Both the position numbers and the translations under genes were made by a program. Of a stretch of DNA of 64,000 bases, positions 18,198 through 26,595 are shown in pieces; the stretch's first letter is position 1; each line of letters opens with the position of its first letter. Origin of the DNA: Desulfobulbaceae bacterium (GTDB lineage: Bacteria > Desulfobacterota > Desulfobulbia > Desulfobulbales > SURF-16). The stretch is from assembly GCA_020444175.1 (NCBI GenBank), contig JAHLLM010000019.1, positions 1 to 64,000 on the forward strand, read 5' to 3'. Below the pieces are notes generated by a model, which was not told the DNA's origin, did not search any database, and saw nothing but the letters and a program-made list of their open reading frames with translations.

Positions 18198-18401
18198 CTA
18201 GTTGGAAGCCTTATTGCTCGCATCACTCGATAAAACTATACCCTCACGTACTTTGATTTCTTTGATTTTGGCCTGGATCTCGTCATGGGAGAGAATGCCT
18301 TTGTCAACCAAGAGATCAATAAGCGCCTGATTGACAACCATTTCAATGTTCAATGCGTCAACAAGAGCGGAAATTTTTTTTACATCTTTCTTTTTTTCCA
18401 T
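18198..18401 (-). CDS. small hypothetical protein, 67 aa
   Basis: Charged small protein (MEKKKDVKKISALVDALNIE...) with helical segments: ALIDLLVDKGILSHDEIQAKIKEIK resembles the short helix-turn-helix found at the C-termini of nitrile hydratase-like or other small subunits, where an initial hydrophobic helix is followed by Lys/Glu-rich helix. No family is assigned. No strong ribosome site. It overlaps the end of another small frame at 18380-18535, so both may be translationally coupled. Confidence 0.45.
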   Translation of the reverse strand: MEKKKDVKKISALVDALNIEMVVNQALIDLLVDKGILSHDEIQAKIKEIKVREGIVLSSDASNKASN

Positions 18402-18535
18402 TTTACACCATGAATTTTTATGACAAAATAACCCGCCATAGCAGCTCCGATTATGCCGGCGGACAGCCTTAGCAGTGTTGCGGTAAGGCCGATAGGGGCA
18501 CAGGTGATTTTCGTGATAGGGTTTGGCTGTTTCAT
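18380..18535 (-). CDS. possible small membrane protein, 51 aa
   Basis: Frame from ATG 18535 (MKQPNPITKITCAPIG...) with one hydrophobic segment LLRLSAGIIGAAMAGYFVI and a basic tail KWKKRKM, the shape of a single-pass inner-membrane peptide. Overlaps the next small gene by 22 bp. No ribosome site is seen, so the call is tentative. Confidence 0.3.
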   Translation of the reverse strand: MKQPNPITKITCAPIGLTATLLRLSAGIIGAAMAGYFVIKIHGVKWKKRKM

Positions 18536-18758
18536 TTTTATTATTGATTGGCAGTCATCTTCAGAGCTTTTTATCCTTAAGGGCATAAATAGGAATTCGA
18601 CTTATTTGACCACATTCCCCTTGGAATTCAAAGAGCTATGGTAAAAATGGCACAAAAAAGCGACAATGCCTGGCAAAAGATGCATCTGAAGCTACTCGGC
18701 GCTAAACAATTTGTCTGGGCGGACATTGGCGCCTACATCTGATCGTGATTTTATTGTT

Positions 18759-19271
18759 ATGACTTCCTCTTCAATTTTTACAATAGGCCATTCAAACAGG
18801 AGTGTGGATGCTTTCTTCAACTTGCTGAAGAAAAATACCATCCAGGTTGTTGTTGATGTGCGGTCCGCACCTTACTCCCGGTATGTGCCGCAGTTTAACA
18901 AAGGCGATATTCAGCATGCCCTGCAGCATGCCGGTTTCAGGTATATTTTCATGGGGGATGCCATAGGGGGCAAGCCCTCTGATCCCCTGTTTCTTGATCA
19001 AAATGGGATAGCTGATTATGCAAAAATCGCACAATCAAAGAAATTCCGGCAGGGGATAGATCGTCTGTTGAAAGGCCTTGCCGACGGTTGGGTCATTGCC
19101 TTGATGTGCGCTGAAGAAGACCCCTTAAAATGTCACCGTCATCTGCTGATTGCAAGGGAGTTGGAACTAAGACACAATGTCATTGTCTGGCACATCCGCT
19201 GCGATGAAACGAAAATACGTGCCAAACAATTTTTTGAAGCATCCTGCCGGCAATTAAGGTTATTTCCATGA
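18759..19271 (+). CDS. DUF488 family protein
   Basis: 170 residues from ATG 18759. The family pattern is clear: IFTIGHSNRSVDAFFNLLKK, then VVVDVRSAPYSRYVPQFN, MGDAIGGKP and the Cys motif ALMCAEEDPLKCHRHLLIA. Members are small cytosolic proteins of unknown function, often called DUF488, with conserved Cys and His near the C-terminus. A frame extending upstream to 18711 exists but the IFTIGHSN start is the family norm. Stands alone, no partner gene. Confidence 0.9.
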   Translation: MTSSSIFTIGHSNRSVDAFFNLLKKNTIQVVVDVRSAPYSRYVPQFNKGDIQHALQHAGFRYIFMGDAIGGKPSDPLFLDQNGIADYAKIAQSKKFRQGIDRLLKGLADGWVIALMCAEEDPLKCHRHLLIARELELRHNVIVWHIRCDETKIRAKQFFEASCRQLRLFP

Positions 19272-19944
19272 TGTGTTTTTTTATCATTATATATCCATTT
19301 ATTAGGTCTTGACTTTCGCTCCTTGTTTATGATAGCCAAAAGGGAGAGGATTGTTTGCCTCTTTGTTGTTAGGTGACTAAAATGGTCAGGCTTGATCTTT
19401 GAGTTGCAGTCCCTTCTCTTACCGCAAAAGGATAAGTATCGGACAACAAGGGCAATCGGGGGAAATTAGACAGTATTTTTCATTGATTTCGGAAACTCAT
19501 CATAATGAGAGGAGATACTGTTGCTTATGGTTTTATCTGTCCTTCTATTCTTTCCCGGCAGCACCGCCGTAATTTCCGTAAAAGGGATGTTTCGATTTAA
19601 TGCGTCATTGCCTGCTACTGCTTCCTCAGGCGGCATCGATTTCTTCTAAGATAAAGCAGTTATTTTATATAATATGGTGAGGTCGTTAAAAAACCTCTAC
19701 AAATGAAAAAAAGCAAGAGGTGGTTAGGTGGCCAAACGCGCCCAAGGTTGACTGTCGATGACTGTTAAATCTTATTGGGGAATCTGATTTAACAGAGTTG
19801 TCTTTGGCAAGGGCGATGTGGCTTTAATTGTTATTTTCGGATGTCCTTTCATCCGATTTTTTTGTCACTTAGGCGTTTAATGAGAGAGCGGCTCATACTG
19901 CCCTGTCTCACTATCAAAAATGAAAAATGCAGGAGGAGAAAAAA
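19272..19944. other. long intergenic region, possible leader
   Basis: No gene is convincing in these 670 bp. A 42-codon frame at about 19521-19649 begins with a hydrophobic stretch and has GGAG upstream, but it is too short to trust. A terminator-like hairpin lies at 19837-19863. No known riboswitch pattern was recognised. Confidence 0.5.
19837..19863 (+). terminator. hairpin with T-run before the CSLREA gene
   Basis: TCGGATG (19837-19843) and CATCCGA (19850-19856) form a 7-bp stem followed by seven T residues. It is 565 bp past the DUF488 gene but only 82 bp before the next start, so it could be an attenuator as well as a plain terminator. Confidence 0.65.
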
Positions 19945-21129
19945 ATGATCAAGAGAATGAATGCACCAATTATCGCCTTCACCCTTTCGTCGCTTATCCT
20001 GGTTCCGGTTTTACTATCCTCGGCTGATTCCGCTGCCGCCGCCACCTTCCGAGTCAACAACCGCAGTGATCTTCCTGATATGAACCCCGGTGATGGCATA
20101 TGCCGGGCAGAAATCATCAATCCTAATACCGAACGGGCGCAGATTTTCTTTACATGCACCCTCCGTGCCGCCATTATGGAGGCCAATGCCTATCCCGGAG
20201 CGGATACAATTACTCTAGGTCGCGGCCAATATAACCTGGATCTTGTTAACGATGGACTTCAGTCGTCTGAAACACTCGGGTCCACGGGTGATCTTGATAT
20301 TGTTGACAAGCTGACCATTACAGGCAAGGGAAAAGGTGTGACCACCATAGATGCCACTGAACTGCATGACCGTATTTTTGATATTCATGATCCGAGTATC
20401 GTGATGATATCGGGTATGACTCTCACCGGAGGAGAGGTGCTGCCTGTTGTTGGACGTGATGACAATCAGCAGACTATTATTGCATCTGAGCTTGAATGTC
20501 CCATTCTTAAACCTATAGATGGTGCAGATGGGGGGGCGCTTCTCAACAGGGGTGGAATCGTTCAGTTAAAAGACATGGAGTTTACGGATAATATCGCTCT
20601 TTGTGACGGTGGGGCTGTGGAGAACCAGAATGACAGCCTTATGCTGATGACGGACTGTGACTTTATCGAAAATGTAGCTATTGGCAACGGTGGGGCTGTT
20701 GAAAATGATGAGGACTCGGTCTTGAGAATTACAACAAGCATAGGTTTTGAGGAGGTTACAGGCATTCCTACCGAAGACGATCCAAATCCAGCTCCCACAA
20801 AAAAGCTGGTTATCGCACCGCCGTCCCAGTTCCTCTGGAACAACGCCTATGAGAATGGTGGCGCCATTGCCAGTGATGATTCCCTCATGAGTGTTCGAAA
20901 CGTGGAAATTCAATACAATGTGGCAAAAGGCATGGGAGGCGGTATCTGGAATGGAGACAGTGACTCCATGACCCTTGTCAAGGCAACTATAGAGTGGAAT
21001 GATGCCATGGATGGCGGAGGAATTTTTAACAACGACGGCTTTCTTGAAATGAGGAGAACCACTGTAGAAAACAACTCTCCCAACGATATAGTAGACTATA
21101 ACATACCTGAGTGGACACCTGACTTTTGA
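19945..21129 (+). CDS. secreted CSLREA-type beta-helix protein
   Basis: 394 residues from ATG 19945, preceded by AGGAGGAG. Signal peptide (APIIAFTLSSLILVPVLLSSADSAAA), then a CSLREA-like N-terminal domain: TFRVNNRSDLPDMNPGDGIC and CTLRAAIMEANA with two paired Cys. The remainder shows repeated Gly-Gly-Ala/Gly-Gly-Ile turns (DGGALLNRGG, NGGAVENDED, GGGIWNGDSD, GGGIFNNDG), typical of right-handed parallel beta-helix proteins exposed on the surface or secreted. No anchor or sorting signal is seen at the C-terminus (NIPEWTPDF). An 88-bp gap to the next secreted protein suggests a shared role. Confidence 0.75.
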   Translation: MIKRMNAPIIAFTLSSLILVPVLLSSADSAAAATFRVNNRSDLPDMNPGDGICRAEIINPNTERAQIFFTCTLRAAIMEANAYPGADTITLGRGQYNLDLVNDGLQSSETLGSTGDLDIVDKLTITGKGKGVTTIDATELHDRIFDIHDPSIVMISGMTLTGGEVLPVVGRDDNQQTIIASELECPILKPIDGADGGALLNRGGIVQLKDMEFTDNIALCDGGAVENQNDSLMLMTDCDFIENVAIGNGGAVENDEDSVLRITTSIGFEEVTGIPTEDDPNPAPTKKLVIAPPSQFLWNNAYENGGAIASDDSLMSVRNVEIQYNVAKGMGGGIWNGDSDSMTLVKATIEWNDAMDGGGIFNNDGFLEMRRTTVENNSPNDIVDYNIPEWTPDF

Positions 21130-21217
21130 GGTTGTGTGGAGTGATGGCATTTTTTAATGCCGGCTTGCCTTAAATTCGTTTACTGCACAGTTTTTTATCC
21201 TCAAAAGGAGGTCTGTT

Positions 21218-24200
21218 ATGAGTTTACCTGTGAAAGAAACGAACAGACTACCACAGGAATATGAGAGCAAGAGTAGAGGGGGTATTCATGCACTCCTTTC
21301 GCTGCTCCTGTCTTCCGTCGTTCTCTTGCTTTTTTCCGGCCTGGCAAATGCCGCACTCTGCCCGGATAATGACAAGGACGGATATGTAGTCTGTAATGAT
21401 TGTGAACTGCCGGATGGAAAATCATGCGGCGAATGCAATGACGCAAATCCCAACATCAGACCCGGCGTCGCGGAGTTCTGCGGTGACGGCATAGACAACA
21501 ACTGTGATAACGTCATAGATTTCGGTGCCGGACTGGACTGCACCATCGGTTTTCCTGATAACTGTGAAGGTCCTACCCCGGACCAGCCCTGCTGCCTTAC
21601 CCATTCAATATTGGTCTGTAATGCCGAAGGCACCGGTGTTATTTGTCCGACTCCGGAGACCGGGCTGGAACAGCCCGTGCTTGAAGTTGCTTACAGCGAA
21701 ACCTGTCACGACGGGATTGACAATGATTGCGATACCCTGATTGATGGCCTGGACGGCAGCTGCTCTCCAACAGAGGGTGAGCTGTGTAATGGTATTGATG
21801 ATGACTATGACGGCGAGGTGGACAACGGCTTTTTTGTCGGAGATCCCTGCACCGCTGGTATAGGTGAATGTGAAAGGGAGGGAGTTCTTGTCTGTGATAA
21901 GCCGACTACAACCCTATGTAGTGCCTCTCCTGGAACCGCACAGAGTGAAAACACCCCGGGAATCGGTGTCTGTGTGGACAATAAGGACAACGATTGCGAT
22001 GGATTTATTGATGTTGCCGATTCCGGCTGCTCTGCGCCTGAAATCTGCGACGGCAAGGATAATGATGGGAATCAACTTGTAGACGAAGGATTCGATGACT
22101 TGGGCGAGCCGTGTGTTTCCGGGCTCGGACAATGCCAGAATGAAGGTATTATGATTTGCAGTCCCGATGGGCTGTATACGACCTGCAGCGCCACGCCGAA
22201 TCTGGCCTCTGCCGAAGGACCCACTGGTCCAACCTGCGAAGACGGCATTGACAACGACTGTGACGGCTTCGCGGATATTGATGACCCTGACTGTTCGTCG
22301 GCTGATTTTGCCGTTTCCTGCTCTCTGCCGTATGCTGAACCTTGGTGGGCAGGATTCTACAGCTGCGTTGGCCTGCATAAGATCCGGATTTTTTCCAACG
22401 TAGATCTTGAGAAAAATCCGGATGTCACGCTTACTGCTGAATTGTGGGCCATGGATAAAGACGGCACCATTCTCGCCTCCATACCCGTGCAGGATGGAGA
22501 CTATGCCCGGCTTGGCAGCCGCATTGACAAAGAAGACTGGTACGTAGAGTCGCTGGGCATCAATCACAAGGTGTTTGCTCCTCGACCGGTGCTCCATGTC
22601 GCTCTGGATGACGGCAAGAAGAAGGCCGAGGCCTTTTGTTCAAATATCCCCTTTCTTCAGGTCATGGAACCGAAAGGCAAGGTGGTGGCTGAATCAGAAG
22701 GTGATTTTACGCGACTTCAAGCCGCTATTCCCCTGGTTGCTCCTAGCACGGTTGATGTGCAGGTTGATGGAGTCGATATCTTCGCCTCCCTGGGAATCAG
22801 TAACCCTGCCTCCTGTTTTCCAACCACCCCTTGCGGTGGCACGATGATGATGAACGGCCGTGCTGTTGAGATTACGGATATTGTCGTTCAGAGTTCTTTT
22901 GTGGGGATTCCCGGTATAAATACGGTTACCATGCAACTTGGCAATCTTGGTTGCGGTGAGCATATTTTCAAGGTTACGGGTGTGCGCCGTCTGTGGTCAT
23001 TTCCCAATACTCCTGATGAACAATGTCTTATCGATGACATTGCCGATCTTGGCACGTCAAGCGGTATTTCCATAGATATTTCTTCTCCGGATGATATGGA
23101 GGTTGTTGCTGAAGGCTCTGTGCATGTTACCGGTTATGCCTGCAGCGGTCGGGAGATTTCAGACGTTGCAGTCAACGGCAAGTTGGTTGACCTGAGCGGT
23201 ATGGTTTTCACCATGGGTGATGGCTTGACCTCCGGCGATAAATACGAGGTAGACATTGATGCCATCCATGATATCACCGATCTGTCTGCGGACGTAACCT
23301 CGGGAGACACCAAGCTTGGTACCTTTGATAAAGGATCTAACCGGCTGAGTGCCCAGGTTACTGACGATCTCGGCAACAGGAGTTTTGACAGCAAGATTTT
23401 TGCTGTGGGAAATACAGCGATGCCGAGCTTGAAGGCCGACCTTGAAGCAGCCCTGCAAGGTGAATTGTACGACAAGGTCAAGACTGCCGCGGAATCAGCC
23501 GCACAGGAGCTTGACAATGCCTTTGTCGTCGGCATGAGCAAGGATGCCATTCAGGACCTTTTTGACAAACGATGTAAGGCTGCAGGCACGGAATTTGTCA
23601 ATAACCTGCAGGCCAAAATAGTTAATACCGTGGTTGATGAGCGCAAGGTAGAGGTAACGGCGTGTTCCTGCGATCCAACCGTTAAAACCAGGATCAGCGG
23701 TTTCTCGGCTGACCCCAATGCGGTTTCCTGTCCGGTTGATTTCCAGAACGACCAGATGAAGGTGAGCATGAACCTGCCCGCCGTACATATAGACCTCTCG
23801 GTGGGAGGCAGTTGCCGTGTAGAAGATCCCATTTTTGGAGCCTGCATAGCAAAGACCAATGTGAGCGGCAGCACGAGTACCGACCTCACTGCTTCGCGTC
23901 TGGAGTTCACAATTACGGAAGGTCAGCTGCTGGGTATTTCAGATCCGCCGGATCCTCTCTACTTCCCACCCACTGCATCTGAACCGCCCACCGGCAATAT
24001 ACACGTTTCCATCGGTTGCCTTGCCTCGGTGTGTGATTTCTTCCTGACTCCCTTTGCAGCCATTGTTAATGCCATTGCCGGTGATCGTCTCATACCGGTA
24101 CTCGGCTTTGGACAGACTATTGACGTCAACTTCGAGGCTGATCTCGGATCCTCAGTACCTGATCCGATCAACCTGGCCGAAATCAAGGTTGATGAGCAGG

Positions 24201-25393
24201 AGGTCCAGGGGACCGGGCAGAAGCTTGAAGGGGTGCTGAGCAGCGTTTCCATTACCCCGAACGGCCTGGTTGCGGGGCTTGTCGGTAAATTCGAGACCTT
24301 AAGTATTGATCCAGAGGTTGAAACAACCCCAGGAGCCGTGGCAACACCGGCTCCGATTCCTACCATACCGGTTGCCGGTGCGGGAGAGATTTTCATGGGG
24401 CTTGCTGATGACACATTTAACCAGTTCTTTGCCAGTATGGCGGTTTCCGGTCGATTTAAGACCGGCTGCGAAGACACCGGTAAAACCCTCGGGGATCTGC
24501 TGCCCATTGATTGCGAGACTCTTTCTGTTGGTCAATGCAGTGAAGATGCCACGGTTTCCTGTTCCTCTGACAGTGACTGCTCCGGCACCTGTACTGAAAA
24601 TGCCTTGAAGACAGCCGTGGCCAAGGGCTCCTGCTTTGCATTCAAGGGTTTTGACTGCAGTACTCTGCCGCTCGGGCAGAAGCTTGTCTGTCTCGCAACG
24701 GAACAGAAGCTTGATGACATCAACATTCATGCTTCCCAACCGCTCTTGTTCTGTGCCCGGCAGGATGTGCCTCCTCGACTGCTTATTCATGACGAGGCAG
24801 CCACGCCGGATGTTGAAACAACGGTGCGCTTAAATGACATGTCCTTTGCTCTTATAGTGGACCGCGACGGTGATGGACAGCTCGCCGGTGAGCTTCCCGC
24901 TGCCCATAAATGCCTGGCAGAAGGGGCGCCAACCGTTGGTGACTGTAATTTCTTCGGAGCCTGTCTTGATCTGAACATCCAAACGGGCATGCAGCTTGCC
25001 ACCAAGCAGTGTGCAAACGATTCAGCCATCCTTTGTACCACTGATACGGATTGCGCTTCCGTGGGCGGGACATGCGTTGATGTCTGCGATAGCGGTGATC
25101 CGGGCTTCGTCACACGGGTGATCAGCGTTCAGCCCACCATCCGGTCTCTGGGTGTGGTCTGCGGCGGTGCAACTACTTCGGGTGATGACGATCTGATAGC
25201 CAACACTTCGGGACAGGATACCACCATGGATCTGGTCCTTGAAAATGCCAACAGATTTACACCACCGACCTGTATTCAAGGTCTTACTCTTGGGGACTTT
25301 GTCGAGTTTAAGAACCCGAAACTTTTTACCATAGAAACAGACGGTGATCCGGCTTTTGAGGATTACCTCGGACTGACCGGCGACGTTCAGTAG
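21218..25393 (+). CDS. large secreted protein with MopE-like metal-binding repeats
   Basis: 1391 residues, ATG 21218 with AAAGGAGG upstream. An N-terminal hydrophobic segment (LLSLLLSSVVLLLFSGLANA) ends in a signal-peptidase site. Residues about 45-365 hold repeated Cys/Asp motifs of the MopE type (CGDGIDNNCDNVID, CHDGIDNDCDTLID, CNGIDDDYDGEVDNG, CVDNKDNDCDGFID, CDGKDNDGNQLVDEG, CEDGIDNDCDGF), predicted calcium or copper binders. The middle is beta-rich and Ig-like (residues about 480-730, with a VNGKLVDLSG turn). A later Cys-rich segment reads CSEDATVSCSSDSDCSGTC. No sorting signal ends it. Function unknown; a surface or matrix protein is the best guess. Confidence 0.75.
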   Translation: MSLPVKETNRLPQEYESKSRGGIHALLSLLLSSVVLLLFSGLANAALCPDNDKDGYVVCNDCELPDGKSCGECNDANPNIRPGVAEFCGDGIDNNCDNVIDFGAGLDCTIGFPDNCEGPTPDQPCCLTHSILVCNAEGTGVICPTPETGLEQPVLEVAYSETCHDGIDNDCDTLIDGLDGSCSPTEGELCNGIDDDYDGEVDNGFFVGDPCTAGIGECEREGVLVCDKPTTTLCSASPGTAQSENTPGIGVCVDNKDNDCDGFIDVADSGCSAPEICDGKDNDGNQLVDEGFDDLGEPCVSGLGQCQNEGIMICSPDGLYTTCSATPNLASAEGPTGPTCEDGIDNDCDGFADIDDPDCSSADFAVSCSLPYAEPWWAGFYSCVGLHKIRIFSNVDLEKNPDVTLTAELWAMDKDGTILASIPVQDGDYARLGSRIDKEDWYVESLGINHKVFAPRPVLHVALDDGKKKAEAFCSNIPFLQVMEPKGKVVAESEGDFTRLQAAIPLVAPSTVDVQVDGVDIFASLGISNPASCFPTTPCGGTMMMNGRAVEITDIVVQSSFVGIPGINTVTMQLGNLGCGEHIFKVTGVRRLWSFPNTPDEQCLIDDIADLGTSSGISIDISSPDDMEVVAEGSVHVTGYACSGREISDVAVNGKLVDLSGMVFTMGDGLTSGDKYEVDIDAIHDITDLSADVTSGDTKLGTFDKGSNRLSAQVTDDLGNRSFDSKIFAVGNTAMPSLKADLEAALQGELYDKVKTAAESAAQELDNAFVVGMSKDAIQDLFDKRCKAAGTEFVNNLQAKIVNTVVDERKVEVTACSCDPTVKTRISGFSADPNAVSCPVDFQNDQMKVSMNLPAVHIDLSVGGSCRVEDPIFGACIAKTNVSGSTSTDLTASRLEFTITEGQLLGISDPPDPLYFPPTASEPPTGNIHVSIGCLASVCDFFLTPFAAIVNAIAGDRLIPVLGFGQTIDVNFEADLGSSVPDPINLAEIKVDEQEVQGTGQKLEGVLSSVSITPNGLVAGLVGKFETLSIDPEVETTPGAVATPAPIPTIPVAGAGEIFMGLADDTFNQFFASMAVSGRFKTGCEDTGKTLGDLLPIDCETLSVGQCSEDATVSCSSDSDCSGTCTENALKTAVAKGSCFAFKGFDCSTLPLGQKLVCLATEQKLDDINIHASQPLLFCARQDVPPRLLIHDEAATPDVETTVRLNDMSFALIVDRDGDGQLAGELPAAHKCLAEGAPTVGDCNFFGACLDLNIQTGMQLATKQCANDSAILCTTDTDCASVGGTCVDVCDSGDPGFVTRVISVQPTIRSLGVVCGGATTSGDDDLIANTSGQDTTMDLVLENANRFTPPTCIQGLTLGDFVEFKNPKLFTIETDGDPAFEDYLGLTGDVQ

Positions 25394-25421
25394 CCAAAGT
25401 CGGGCAGTTAGTAACATCAAA

Positions 25422-25463
25422 AAAAGGATACAGCGGCAACATTGAGCCGTTGTATCCTTTTTA
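25422..25463 (+). terminator. factor-independent terminator
   Basis: AAAAGGATACAGCGGC (25422-25437) pairs with GCCGTTGTATCCTTTTT (25446-25462), one wobble, 8-nt loop, symmetric A and T tracts. Lies 29 bp after the large secreted protein gene and can act on both strands. Confidence 0.85.
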
Positions 25464-25591
25464 TTTGTCCCATAACCCCGAAACCCCCTCTTCTTTTGCG
25501 GAATAATATTTATTATTCTTTTCGGTTTGTCTGCCGATAAGATAGCCAAACGAGATACACCCTTTCCTATTCAAAACACGGAGGTTTTGAT

Positions 25592-26146
25592 ATGACAATG
25601 AAAGTATATGGTATTCTGGAAAGCCTTAAAACCGCATCCACCCAACATGTGAAACGTATCGACAAGGGACAGAACGTTCAGGTTAATGCCGTGAAAACGC
25701 AGGAAGTGTTTTTTGCTGAATTCCGCCTGGAGGTTCAGGGAAAATCTGAAGAAAATATCGGCTTGCAGAATGGTTTTATGGACCTTATCGGCAAGGCGGA
25801 AGATTCAGAAGACGCGGTATTTGATCTTTCCCAATTGCAGTATAACGGACGGGAAATTACTGAATTTTCCCAGGAAGAGGCAGCCGAGCTCGTCAGTGAG
25901 GATGGTTACTTTGGAATCACAAAGACAGCCCAACGTCTCTCAGATTTTGTGATTAAGGGTGGCGGTGATGATCTCGACAAGTTGAAAGCAGGCCGGGAAG
26001 GGATGCTTAAAGGGTTTCGTGAAGCCGAACAGATCTGGGGAGGAACACTTCCGGATATCAGCTATAAAACAATCGAAGTTGCCCTTGCCCGTATTGATGA
26101 GCGTATAAATGAACTGGGAGGGAATGTCGTCAATACGAGGGTTTAA
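25592..26146 (+). CDS. hypothetical protein, DUF5610-like
   Basis: 184 residues, GGAGG before ATG 25592. The C-terminal part (FVIKGGGDDLDKLKAGREGMLKGFREAEQIWGG, in two stretches, then LPDISYKTIEVALARIDERI) resembles what I recall of the DUF5610 family, sometimes found with flagellar or surface genes; this is from memory and unverified. Acidic, soluble, no signal peptide. Convergent with the next gene, 8 bp apart. Confidence 0.6.
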   Translation: MTMKVYGILESLKTASTQHVKRIDKGQNVQVNAVKTQEVFFAEFRLEVQGKSEENIGLQNGFMDLIGKAEDSEDAVFDLSQLQYNGREITEFSQEEAAELVSEDGYFGITKTAQRLSDFVIKGGGDDLDKLKAGREGMLKGFREAEQIWGGTLPDISYKTIEVALARIDERINELGGNVVNTRV

Positions 26147-26154
26147 TAAGGCGA

Positions 26155-26484
26155 TTATCTTTTTTCTTTCGTCGGGAAAGGCAGAATCTTTTCGGATTTT
26201 GTTTTTACCGTTTTCTTCAAGGACAAAAGGTAGCTGCGCACCTTATTGCGGCAGCCGGGACAGAGGAGAAGCGAGATTTCTTCGTACACCTCATCCATAA
26301 GTTCTTGCTCGGAGCGTTGCAGAATAACCTTGCAGGCTTCCGTGATCAATCTTTCAGGGTCTGTTTCAGGTTTGGCATCCGGGATGTAGTTGTCAAAGCC
26401 TGAAATGAATTTGGCACTGAAATTATAATAGACGTCGCCTGCAGGAATTCTGGTACCACAGTTTTGGCAGGTATGCTCCTCCAC
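26155..26484 (-). CDS. small zinc-ribbon-like protein, 109 aa
   Basis: MEEHTCQNCGTRIPAGDVYYNF gives a CxxC pair near the N-terminus and LLLCPGCRNKVRSYL a second CxxC near residue 75, together a probable zinc ribbon. The region between is helical and acidic, and the tail is Lys-rich. GGAGAG precedes ATG 26484. No specific family is recognised. Lies 111 bp after the radical SAM gene on the same strand. Confidence 0.65.
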   Translation of the reverse strand: MEEHTCQNCGTRIPAGDVYYNFSAKFISGFDNYIPDAKPETDPERLITEACKVILQRSEQELMDEVYEEISLLLCPGCRNKVRSYLLSLKKTVKTKSEKILPFPTKEKR

Positions 26485-26595
26485 ATTGACTCTCCATGCA
26501 GTTCATAAATTATTGAATCGAAATATCACCATGGTGAGTCATTTCTCTTCTTTTTGCTAGTCTTTTAGCAAGAATATTTTCCAAACAAGGTAAGG

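Noticed and set aside
18639-18743. Small frame of about 34 codons before the DUF488 gene
   Set aside because: Too short, no ribosome site, no recognisable pattern.
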